Assembly (NCBI GenBank): GCA_013399855.1
Contig: VXAY01000172.1
Coordinates: forward strand, 4,225,957 to 4,289,956
Source of the DNA: Oxyruncus cristatus
Taxonomy: Eukaryota; Chordata; Aves; Passeriformes; Cotingidae
Length of the DNA: 64,000 bases
Reading direction: 5' to 3'
Both the position numbers and the translations under genes were made by a program. Under the pieces are notes generated by a model. That model searched no databases. It was not told the origin of the DNA and worked only from the letters and a program-made list of their open reading frames with translations. Within the stretch, counting starts at the first letter, position 1. The number at the start of each line of letters is the position of its first letter. This document shows positions 38,101 through 50,100 of the stretch, piece after piece.

Positions 38101-41100
38101 TGCAGAACTTTTTTGTGTGTTTCCTGCAATAGTGTAAGTTCCATTGTGAATTAAGTAAAAAGTTTCTGCTGTGGGATATGACTAGTGTTTTTAAACAACA
38201 TTGAGTTTGTTGTAAATGGAAAGGAATTTATTGTCTATGAACATGTACAGTTTCTGAAGATACAAAATTTTGAAAATAATCAAAGTGTACTGAACTTATC
38301 AGCAGCTTGAATTTCATAAAATCTATTTAAAATAGAAAACTTTTGTTTTGTAATTCCTTTATGTGCTTCACAGAACTGAAAAAAATTAGGGAAATGCTAC
38401 ATAACCACTGATATTTCAGTCTTGCTTGCAGTGTTTATTTTTAACTGAGAACACAGTTTTTCAGGAATTGTTGAAATACACCTTGTAACTACTTAAAAAG
38501 AGGATAGATTCTCTACTTGTTTCTGTGTATCCCACTTGTTTCTGTACATCGGTCAAACTTCATGTACAATTTCAAAATGAAGCTTTTGTATTTGATTATG
38601 TTCCCCTTAATGAATGATCCAACTTTTCTTTCTGGGTAGAATTAGACATTATTTGGCAAAAATGGAATATAAGACACAGGAATATATTGTGATATCACAA
38701 TATATGTGACACAAGAATGTCACATACTGAAATGAGATCCACCCTGTTTACAAAAAACCAAAACCAAAACAAAACCAAAAACCACCTACAAAAAGAGTAC
38801 TATTTTTTATAAAAATTTGATGATAGTGAGACACAGAAACAAGAAGTCATTACACCTGAGAAGTAAGGACTGACTGGCTTGGAGTGCAGACTTGTATCAA
38901 ACTATGTAGTGGGAAGCTGACAGTGTCTGAATATATAGTGTCTGGTAGCCTAAGGGCATATAAACATCCTTTATCCAGTCATATAATATGACAGTAATGC
39001 TTTGCAGTAGAATGAAAATTGAAAATAGTTAAAGTAAGTAGTAATACTTAATCTAGAAAATTATCTGCAAGAATTGCCAGTGTTGACTGGCAAAGATTTG
39101 ATGATGTTTTCATTTACAGATAAGAATACTTTTCAGGAAGCAGAGCTGAAGTTACTAGAAGAGAAATTTAAAAAGCAAGAGAGCTCCCTTTCACTGGAGA
39201 AGCTGAAAATAGCTTTAGCTGACATGGAAAAGCAACAAGATTCTATGCAGGACCTACTCAAGGAAAAAGATAATCATATTAAAGAACAAGACAGTAAAAT
39301 ACGTAAAATGGAGGAAGAATCAGAAGCTTTGCAGAGGGTCATTGGGTTCAAGCAGAGAGAATGTGACGAATTGCAAAAAGAGGCTGCTGCTTTTTCTCAA
39401 TGGAAAAATGAAACTGATCATCTTATAAATAAACTCAATTCTGAAAAGGAAGGTATGCTGGCTCACATTAATGACTTGGAGAGTTCCCTTCAAAGTCAGC
39501 AAATCAAAAATCATGAGTATAGTGAGACATTCAGAATGATGCAAACTGAAAATGACAGGAAAACCACAGAGATTAAAGAACTTAAAGATATGCTGGAATG
39601 TAAAAGTGCAGAATTAGAAGAACAAAAAAAAGCTTTTGATGAACTTGAGTGGAAAGCAGAATGTTCTGATAAAAAGTACTGTAAAGAGATAGAAAATATG
39701 TCCTGTAAAATATTCCAGCTTACCAACCAAGTTGCTGAAGTAGAAGAAAAGTTACAGTTAGCAGCAAGTGAAGGACTGCAAAGGGAGCAATGTTATCATG
39801 ACCTGCTTGGTGAATATGAAAAAAATTGTCTTGTAAAAGCAAAAGATAGTTCAGGAATGACAGAAGATGGACAAGTTAATTTACAAAGTGGTCAGGATAA
39901 GATTGTTTCAGGCAATACGCAACTTGCAGCAAATAACTCCAACCCCAAGGATCGCGGATGTGCAGGAGCTCTTCTAGAAGCAGGAAAAGCTAAGGATCTG
40001 GCCAATTTACAAGAGCAGATCGCTTCTCTTGAGATTTCCTTAGTGACTCAAAAGCAGCTGAATTCAAATCAGCAGCAGCAGTATGAAGACTTACTGCAAA
40101 TAAAGGGTGAAACAGAACAAAGATTACTTGCAGTAGAAGAGATGTACAGAAGCTTTGTGACAGAAACTGAACAGCACATCAGTAACTTGCAGGCGGATAT
40201 TTCAGCACGTCAGAAATTAGTTGATAAAACTTTAGCCATTCTTGAGGAAAAGGACATGCAACTGCAAACTCTGAGTGAAAGATACGAAAACAGACAAGCT
40301 GAGCTTCAGGATTTAAAGATCAGTAATAAACTGCTCGAGGATTCAGTAAGACAGCAGGAGCTCATGTCTGGAAAATGGGATTCAGAGAAGAAGGACATGT
40401 CTTCAATGATTTGCTTATATAGCAAAAAAATTGACGAACTTAGTGGAGAAAATGCAACCCTTAGGGATTTAAACAGTGCTTTAAAGCAAGAACAAATAAC
40501 TTTGCTGGAGGCAAATAAAAACATTTGTAATAGTTTAAAGGAAAAAGAAGAAATAATTTCTGAAATGTCCGCAAAACACGAGGAGGAAAGGCAACGTATT
40601 GAATCAAGAACTGAAGAAATCAAAGTAGAGCTTGAAGTTTTGCAGGCAAAGTATAAATCAGTAGAAGAAGAAAATGGAAATGTTATGAGCAATCTGAGAC
40701 AGGAGACAATTGAATTTGAGCAAAAGAAAGCAAAGCTAGAACAAGAGAAACAGGTACTTAGTGAGCATAAAGATATCTTACGTAAACTAATAGCCTCAGA
40801 AGAAATAAAAAAGGATTTGGTTCAAGAACTTCAGCAACTGCAGTCAGAATTTTCCAGTGTCCAACATGTTTCTGCTATGGAACTTGACTGTTTAAATCAG
40901 GACACGTTAAATGCAAGGGCAACACAAAATACAATGCAAGAGAAATGTGGCCTTGTATTTCAAGACAAGGAGCAATTGGGGAAGGAACTACAAACAAAAC
41001 ATGAACCTCTAATGTGTGAGGTTGGTTGTGAACAGAGACTCTGTTCAGAACAGTTGAGAAAGTCCATAGAAGAAAAGGACATTGAGTTGAATAAATACCA

Positions 41101-44100
41101 AGTTAAACTTGAACTTCTTCAAATGGATTTTGAGGACAGTGAACTCTCCCTAGAGAACTACAGGTTAGAAGTGATGCAACTGGAGACTGCTTTAAAATGC
41201 ATGGAAGTAGAACTTGAAAAAAGCATGAGAGAGAAAGAGAGACTGCAGCAAGAATTACTGTCTGTTAAAGAACTGAAAACTTCAGATTCTTCACTTACTG
41301 TAGTAGTGGAAGATGACAACTCACTGGGGTATAATCATAACAACATTTCCCAGAATTCTAGCAAAAGAGGAATGGATGAAAGTTATTCGTTGGTCTTGCT
41401 GGCATCCTCTTTGCAGGAAACAATTAACCATCTGAGTGAGCTCGAGAAAATGTGTGAGAGGTTGCAGAGTGAGACCAGTGCACTAGCCTCAGGATTTAAA
41501 GACACAAAAAACAATGGCATCACAGGTATTAATAAAGTAGAAGAGGAGAAAGAGAACATAATGAATGCAGATAACAATTTAAAAGCAGAGAAAGCTATTC
41601 TTCCTGATGAACTTATGGATCAAAGTGATTGCAGTGATCTGAGAATGTATTCTGATAATAAGGAAATATCCTTTAGACTTAAAGAATGCAGTACTCCTGA
41701 CTACAAAAATTTAAAGTTGTCCAGCAAAGAAGTTAAGATACACTTTGGTGAAATAAGAGAGAAGCTCTTGAATTTCCAGAATGAGCATATAAAATTGTAT
41801 GAACAGCACTGCAGTATGAGCTCAAAGATATGTGAGCTACAGTCTTGTATTGAAATACTGAAGGCAGAAAATTCTGCATTGTCAACAAGTCTGAGCAATT
41901 CTCATGTAGATTCTGTGAGAGTGTCACTGTCCTCTAGCCGAGATGACACGCTGTCTAAATTAGAGGAAATTAAGTCCACATCATCTTCCTCAGATCTTTC
42001 TGTAAATCCCTATTTTATAGAAGTAAGGAAGGTGGATGATTCTCATAACAGTGCTGCCTGCAAATGGACAGAGGAAATGAATCAGTTGGAAAGTTCTGCA
42101 CAAGTAATTTCAGAAGGTACGACAAAAGATTTGGTTGAAAATTGTCATGATGATCACAAACTGGACTCTGTTAGAGAGCTCAGGAGTATTACTCCTAGAA
42201 AATCTAACCTTGAAAACAGAATTGAAGAACTTCAGATGCTGTGTCAGACATATGAGAAGGCCATCAAGGTGCTTGAAGATCAATTTCATGTTCAAGAGAA
42301 CATGAAAAATGAGGAAATACAAGAGCTGAAAGAAGTCATACTTTCTGAAAGGAAAGAGATAGATCACCTCAAACAGCAAAATCTATCTGACAGGGAAGAA
42401 TGGCAGCAGAAACTGAATAATGTGACTATGGAGATGGAGTGCAAGCTGGCAGCAGAAAGAAAACAAACTGAGAATCTGTCTTTGGAGCTGGAAGCAGCAA
42501 GACTCCAACTACAAGTCCTTGATTTAAGTTCTCATTCGCTGCTGTGCGCAGATACTGAAAATGTAAGTAATTGCTGTCATGCAAATCAGTTTTATGTAAG
42601 TCTTTTGATTTATGGTCAGCCTAATTTAAATTTTGCAATTAAACCCGTTTAAAATTGTGTCCCACAGAAACAGTACTATTCTTTAGAGAAAGCAGAAAAA
42701 TAATCCATACCTTGAGTTCTCGTTTATGCATCACAGGGGTCATGAGGAAAAAAAAAATTACAACAAAACAAACTAGTTTATTCTATTAGCATTGTAAAAT
42801 AATTTGCACTACTTTCTTGGTTTTTCTTCAGGTCTGTGTCAGTATGGATCTGGCTGTGTTGGTGGGTGTGCATGCACTGTGTGTATCTGTACTGTGCTTA
42901 AACACTTAGACTTTTTATTTAACATGGTCATTTAATGATCCACACTTTTCCCATGTCCCTTCATGGAACAAGTAGACTAGGACTGCTACCACACCTCTAA
43001 TTCTATCAGTGTCATCAGCAACAGAACAGAATGAGCAGGTAGCAAAACAGTTAACTTTCATTTCAGCCTGAATTTCCTCAAAACACCCCAGGGAACAAAA
43101 ATCTGGGAGTCAGCTCTGTCTTTTTTTTTGTTTTGTTTTGTTTTGTTTTTTTGTAGTGCTGCAGGTGGCATGCAACCAGTGAGTTAAATTTTGCTGCTCC
43201 TTATACGGAATGACAGAATCAAAATTTATTCAGAATGATGAAAAAACAATTTAGTATTATTAGACTAAATCCCCTTAAATATAAATTGATCATGTGTATT
43301 TTCTGCTTATAAGAATTCCAGGCTTGAGAATTAAGTCCTATGCAAGTGGCCTCCAGTGCACAGTCAACAAAGACTCACAAATTCAAGTTTAACAGTGCAC
43401 TTCAAGAGCATCTTGAATCTACATTTTGGGCAACTGTGCAACACTGGGCCACTGTTCTTGCAGAGAAGAAAATCTTTAGCTTGTATGTGTTGCTTGCAAT
43501 TCACATGGAGCACCCACACTGACACAGTAGACACTAGAAGGAAGAAATACTCTTCCTTACTATACATAGCTGGAGGTTTTTAAAGATGGAGTATGCAATT
43601 CAGATCTTTGAGATGCTGTCTTTGGACACAGTTCTTTCCTGGAGTCCTCAAGTTTTGAAGTTACACATTTTTGTTTCAAATGAGAGCATCAGGTGGCGCC
43701 AAATACAAGCCCAGCTCTGACAGACAGTGGTAATTCGGAAAAGGTGTTGTTTGAAGATTTGGGCTTGTGTACCTTGAAAATTCTCTGGTGTTTAATAGAA
43801 GTTGAGCAGTAAATCTTCCCCCCTTATTGATTCTAACAACTTTTCACTTTGTCATGCAGACACCTATTGTCCCAAAATTACAGAGGTAATGCAGTACCTT
43901 TGCACTCAGACTTTTTGTAAATTTGGCTGAAACTTCTCCCTCAGTATCTTTAAGCCTTTTAGCCAAAGATGTATGTGTAAGTAAGCATAAATCCTTTCCA
44001 TAAGAAAACAGATTGTTAAGTAGAGAAGAATGCTATCTATTTATTTCACATAAGCAGGAGCTCTTCTAGTTGAAGAAAACTTCTAAAAGTCACCTTGTTT

Positions 44101-47100
44101 TTTCCTTATCTGTATTCTTTTTTCCCCTCCCTTGCTTCTTTTAATGGATTGATGCTTAATCCTTGCAGAACGCAGAACAAGAAAACAACAGTCCTTATCG
44201 ATTGGGAGTGCCTATTGAACACTCATCTCTGAAAAGCAACAACCTTAAAATAATACTCACTGAGAAAATGGCTGCAGGAGATGCCTCAGTGTGTGAAAAT
44301 GTAACCAAGACCACTGAAGTAAGATTAATGGAAGATTATACTGAGAAAATTTCTGCAGAACATGAGTGTTTAAATATGTCAGGGAAAATAAACAGCCCTT
44401 CAGTCCATGGCAATGCATTGTCATTTTCCAACAGTAGTTTTTCGGGTGCTGGGGATTCCTATGAAAATCAAATAACCACTGAAACGCTTCAGGAAGAGGC
44501 AAAACAACAGACTGCTGACAATTTGAAGCTGATCTATGAGACAGAGGAAAGCCAAAAATGCTTTGATTTAATGATGAAAGTTGAGCAATTAAACTCAGAG
44601 CTGAACTTTCAGAATGCACAATTAATTTCAAATAGTACAGCTTTTACAGAACTGGAGGAAGCTACTGCAGTTGTTGAGGAAGAAAACTGTGACATAAAGG
44701 AAAAACACAAATCAGTTTCTGTCAATAAGCAGCAATTTTCTCTTCAAGTAGTCTCATTAGAAAAAGAACCTGTGAATGTAAAGTCTGAGGTGGAGCTCTA
44801 CAAAGTGAGATCGCCTAATGCAGCAGACATGCTCGATGATGTAGAAATGACAAAGAGAGATTGTCATGAACAATTTCTTGTAGCTGAAGATGAACTGAGG
44901 AGTCCAAAATCTGATCAAGTTAATACTGAGAACCATGCCTTGTTCATAGAGCATGACATTGAAATGCTTCAGGCAAAATGTCAGCAATTAGAAAGGGAGA
45001 GGGAAGTTAATCTGAAAACTATTTCTAGCTTTCAGGAGCACCTTGTTTCAGTCACAGCTGAAAGAAACCATATTGGCCAAGAACTGAGTATTTTGTCTGA
45101 AAATAAAAAAGAACTGGATCACAACTATCAAAAGCTCCAAGAGAAGTTAAAAGTGCTAGAGTCAACTAAGGTGGATTCTACTGAATTCATTAGAAAGTTA
45201 GAGGGTGAAGTGAGGACGCAAGAAAATCTGCTTGAGACAGCAAAATCCGATGTAAATCAATTATCAAAAGAAAAATATCATCTTCTTCAGAAGCTGCAAA
45301 GTTTAGAAAATGATGCAGTGTCCTTTGCCTTAGAAAAAGAAAAATTCCAAAATGAAGCAGCAGATTTGAAGAAGGAAAAAGAGCTGATGGCAAGAGAATT
45401 GGAAATCATGCATACTAAATTAAGTTCATCAGAAATGGAAAATTCAAAGCTTTCCAGATCTTTGGAAAGCCTGTTAATGGAAAAAGGTGAACTTGCTTCA
45501 AGACTCAGTGTAGCACAGAAAGAAGTAGATGAATTGCGATGTGGAATTGAGAAGCTAAAAGTAAAAATTGAATCTGATGAGAAGAAAAAACGCCATATTG
45601 CTGAAAAGCTGAAAGAGAGTGAATGGAAAGCTGACTCTCTTCTGGATAAAATAGAGAGGCTTGAAAGAGAATTGGAGATGTCAGAGCAAAATCTAGAAGA
45701 TGCAATTATTCAGGTGGAGACTGCTAAAGCAGAGGCAGAAACATTAGCAACGGAGATGGAAGAGACAACCGAAAAGCTGAAATGTTCAAACTTACAAATT
45801 GATGTCCTGACCTCGCAGAAAGAATGTCTGGCTAAAGATTTAAAAGAAATGCAAGAAAAATTCCTTGACCTAGAGTCTTCGAATTTGACTACAGCAAAAC
45901 TGTTAGAAGAAAAGGAGGAAGAAAAGATGAAAATCAAGGATGAGTTTGAAAATACTGTGGTTTTGCTGAGATCTGAGCTCAAAGATACGAGTGAGAAATT
46001 AGAGTTTTCATGCAAGGCAGAAGCAGATGCTAGAGCAAAAGAGCAAGTCTTGATTAATCAGGTGGCTCGTCTTGAGCAAGATAAAATGATACTATTACAG
46101 CAATGTCAGGAAATACAGAATGAAAACATCAAATTGGATCAAACGAAGGAAGTACTTGTTCAAGAATTGATGGATTGTAAACAAAAGCTCAATGAAAATG
46201 TGCAGGAAAATGGTGCCCTTCAAAAGCAGGTGAAAGAAACAGAAGAGCTGTCTTTACAGCTGACGCACATGCACCATGAGCTTGAACGTTGGCACCAGGA
46301 AAAAAAAGGGCTGCAGAATTTGATTGCTGAGTTGAAGCTGAAGGAGCAACATTTTTCTGATAATGAAACTTTCCTGGAAATCCTGAATGTTCTAAAAATG
46401 TCTTATAAGGACCTTGAGAAGGAACTGGAATCTACACTTGGTGAAAAGAACACTTTATGTACAAAGGTAATAGCCTTTCCATTAGGGTAGTGTTCCCTTT
46501 TTAGGAGTGACGATAAAGTGTCCTCTGGGTTTACCACTTCCTTAATAAATTCTATCTTAAAATAATTTTAACCTCAGACTTCTACAATAAACATCCTATT
46601 TTTAAAATTATGTTTTCCATACGATCATGAGTTTTCACTGAAGTTAACAGCTGGAAAGCATGGCATTATTTTGCACGGGATGAGTGGAAAGGTGGCTTGA
46701 AAGCAGGCGTACAAATTTAAGCAATCAAATAATGCAGGATAGTTCCCTCTTCCCTGTAGAGGAAAAAGAGTTAGAACAAATTGTTATTGGGTGGCTGTGC
46801 TTTTGTATCAAGGATAAATACTTTGGGAGCTCAAAAGAAAGTGAAACAACAATTGGACACTTGCCATGTGAAAACATGACCTTGTTGTGACTCTTGCTTG
46901 GAATTGGACCAGCTATGGGAATAAAATAACCCATCTTTAAAACTGCTTGTTGTGTATAAGTAAATTCCTTGGGGGTCATGATGCAAGTTTTAAAAATAAT
47001 TCTGAAAAATTTAATTTCAGGTAAATGAACTGACTGAAAATTGTACTGAGCTGCAAGTCAAGCTAAGTAATACCGAACAGGTCATTTCCAAATTACAGGA

Positions 47101-50100
47101 AGAAAGAAATAAGCTTGCTGAAGAAATACTATGTGTTCAAGAACATTCAGAAAAGAACAAAGTAAGTTACTCTGTCTTTAGTATTTCTGTGTTCAAGGCC
47201 AGATGCTCAAGTACAGTAAATGTGCGGAGTCTGGCCAAGGGAACTGTGATAGTGTACAGTATCAGAGGTTCTTGGTTCCAAATTTAAAAAAAATCCAATG
47301 TTCTCTTCTGAGATAGAATGATTATTTAACAGTTTCCTGTCTTCCTTCTATCAAAACTGTGTTTTCTTGGCATAAAGGCCACAGGTGGATATCTAGAATT
47401 TTTTCAATGTCAAGAAATTATCTCCACTACAGCCATTCAATCATCAGACTGAGGATGTCAGATACAAAAAGGTAACATTTCACTAAACTACTTCCAGTGA
47501 TTCAGTAGTGCTAAAGTACTTTCCGGAAAAAGTCAAGGAAGAAACAGTTTTAGAGCCTTTAATTTTAATTAATTCATATTTAATTCTTGGAGGGTGTTTT
47601 ATCATCTAGACAAATGTAGCTCTTATTTGCAAACAATATAATGTGTTTAAATCAGTTTGTAGTCTTCTCACCTCCTAACATTATTTACAGAAGTTTATAA
47701 CCAGATGCTTGTTTCTATTGTGGTGTTAAGGATTTTGAGTGGTAAAAGAAAAGAGATTTCTGCAACTTCCGGAAATCCAATATGGAAATACAAGCCAACT
47801 GTCCCAAAAGTACAGTCATAAAAGTGGATCAAAATGAAAATGCTTTGAAAATTCTGTCATCTTCAAGATGGTGAGGAAAAGTGACCCTTAGACTGTCAAG
47901 TCACTCTCAGAGGGATCAATGGTTGGAGAGGTTAAGCATTAATTTAGGCAGTGCTGCTTGATTTAAGTGTTGGTGAACTTGCACTCGGTTACTTTGAAGT
48001 AACTTGCCTCCTGTTCTACTTTTGTGTTCAGATGTTCCATTCTTTGATTATATTGTGTTTAGCCACTGTTAATTATTTTTTCTTACAAAGTTGTTTTTGG
48101 AAATTGAAAAACACTTCAGATGTGAAGTCAAATAGTTAAATCATAGAATCATAGAATTAACTGGGTTGGAAAAGACCTCCGAGATCATCAAGTCCAACCC
48201 TTGATCCACTACCACCACAGTTACTAGACCATGGCACTAAGTGCCACATCCAGTCTCATCTTAAAAACTTCCAGGGACACAGAATCCACCACTTCCCTGG
48301 GCAGCCCATTCCAATGGCTGATTACCCTCTCTGTAAAGAATTTCTTCCTAATACCCAACCTAAACCTCCCCTGGCAGAGCTTAAGGCTGAGCCCTCTTGT
48401 ATTACTGGTAGCTACCTGGGAGAAGAGACCAACCCCCACCTGGCTACAACCTCCTTTCAGGGAGTTGTAGAGAGTGATGAGGTTTCCCCTGAGCCTCCTC
48501 CAGGCTAAACAACCCCAGCTCCCTCAGCCTCTCCTCACAGGACTTGTGTTCGAGTCCCTTCACCAGCCTCGTTGCTCTTCTCTGGACAGGTCAACTGTTT
48601 CTCCATTGAGATGATTCCAAACACCAAGGAATGTGCTGTTATGTTTACAGGTTCAGCTGCATGTAACTATGTCAGAAAAAAATGAACTGACTAAGAGTTT
48701 GGAGATGGTCCAGAATGAACTGCAAGAAAAAGAAAGTGAAATGAAAAGAGAAAGATCAGAGTACGAAGACAGACTACTCCAAGCAGAGAAAGAGCATCAA
48801 GATCGTCTGACAGAAGCAAACCGAAAGGTAAATCAGAAAATGGGAAGAGGAGTGCTGTGAGATTTTGATTCAGTTCTATGTATTTTACAAAATTTAGCTG
48901 ATCCTATTTAAAAAGAAATTGTTTTGGTAACAATATTTCTAAACTCTACATATACTTATCTTGGAGGTAAGTAAGTGTTAAAATAACTCTTTTCCATATA
49001 ATAAGCAGTGAAAGGTGAATTTATATCACAATTTAGCAAGCATTTAGTCTATATATAAATTTATCTGAGTCTATAAACTTGAAAATGTTTTGGTAGGAAT
49101 GGGGAAGAAAGTTTGACCACTTCAGGATATAAGAGCAAATTTGTTGGAAATGCATTTGTCAGCCATGCTATATGCAACGAGCCACCAACTTTTCTGCAGA
49201 AATGTCTATGATCATTGAGGCCAGTAAGATACAGGAAAATAATTTACTGTAATTATTTCTTAAAGACTTTCATTCTTGTTAATGTAAGAGCAAGTTATAG
49301 TAAAATATAAGGACTTTTTAATGGCAGACTTCTTAGAGGCAAGATTCTAGTATTCAAAACATATACTTAAGATAGACTGCTCTTTCAGTTTTAAACTGCT
49401 CAAGAACTATTAAATTTGCGGTGGAATTCCTGTGGGTTTGTGATATGCTCTTAGGTTCATCTCTAAAATACAACTCAATGTCCTTTTCAGTACCATAGTA
49501 ATTAAGCACATTTTCTTTCTCTAGAATGAAGTAGAAATTGAGGCCTGTCACGCAAAGATTAGTTCACTGGAGCACTTCATCAGCTCACAAAAATTGGAAA
49601 TTGAGCATTTGAAGTCAAATAAAGAACAACTAAATAATTCCCTTAAAGAAGCTAATCAAGCCTTAGCAGAAACCCTAAAAACTAAGGTAAGAAAAAACCC
49701 ATAAGTGTGGCCAATTACACGAGATCCAAGGCTGTGTAGTAAAATTATTTTACTGTGTAGTAAAATAAACATAGGCTTTTGAGTGCTAACGAACTTTAGC
49801 TTGACTTTGATACATCATTTTTCTTATTTACTGGGTTGGGGTTTTTTTGTTGTGCTTCAGTCTGTGATAGAGTTCTGGCTCCAATTCTGTACTCCCACTT
49901 AAGGAATGAGTATCTTTCTAAAGACACTCTTGAGGAAACATAGTCAATTCAATTTACTTTCAAGTAAACACTGAATTACAATATTACAATACACTCATTT
50001 TCTGAACAGTTCCTTATTCTTAGGGCCCTCCCCTATGGTGTTAATTTGTTTAATAACAACCATCCAATGATAAAGTACTGTAGGATGTGTGCCAGTGACA

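Noticed and set aside
39074..39119. Methionine-starting extension before CENPF exon 12
   Set aside because: It lies before the acceptor ATTTACAG at 39119 in intron 11. The phase-1 junction from exon 11 joins cleanly at 39120 and matches human CENPF.
42563..42652. Extension of the exon 12 frame past GAAAAT|GTAAGT
   Set aside because: It is intron read-through. The consensus donor and the phase-0 fit with exon 13 place the exon end at 42562.
48224..48508. Open frames at 48224-48508
   Set aside because: They lie entirely within the antisense CR1 element in intron 14.
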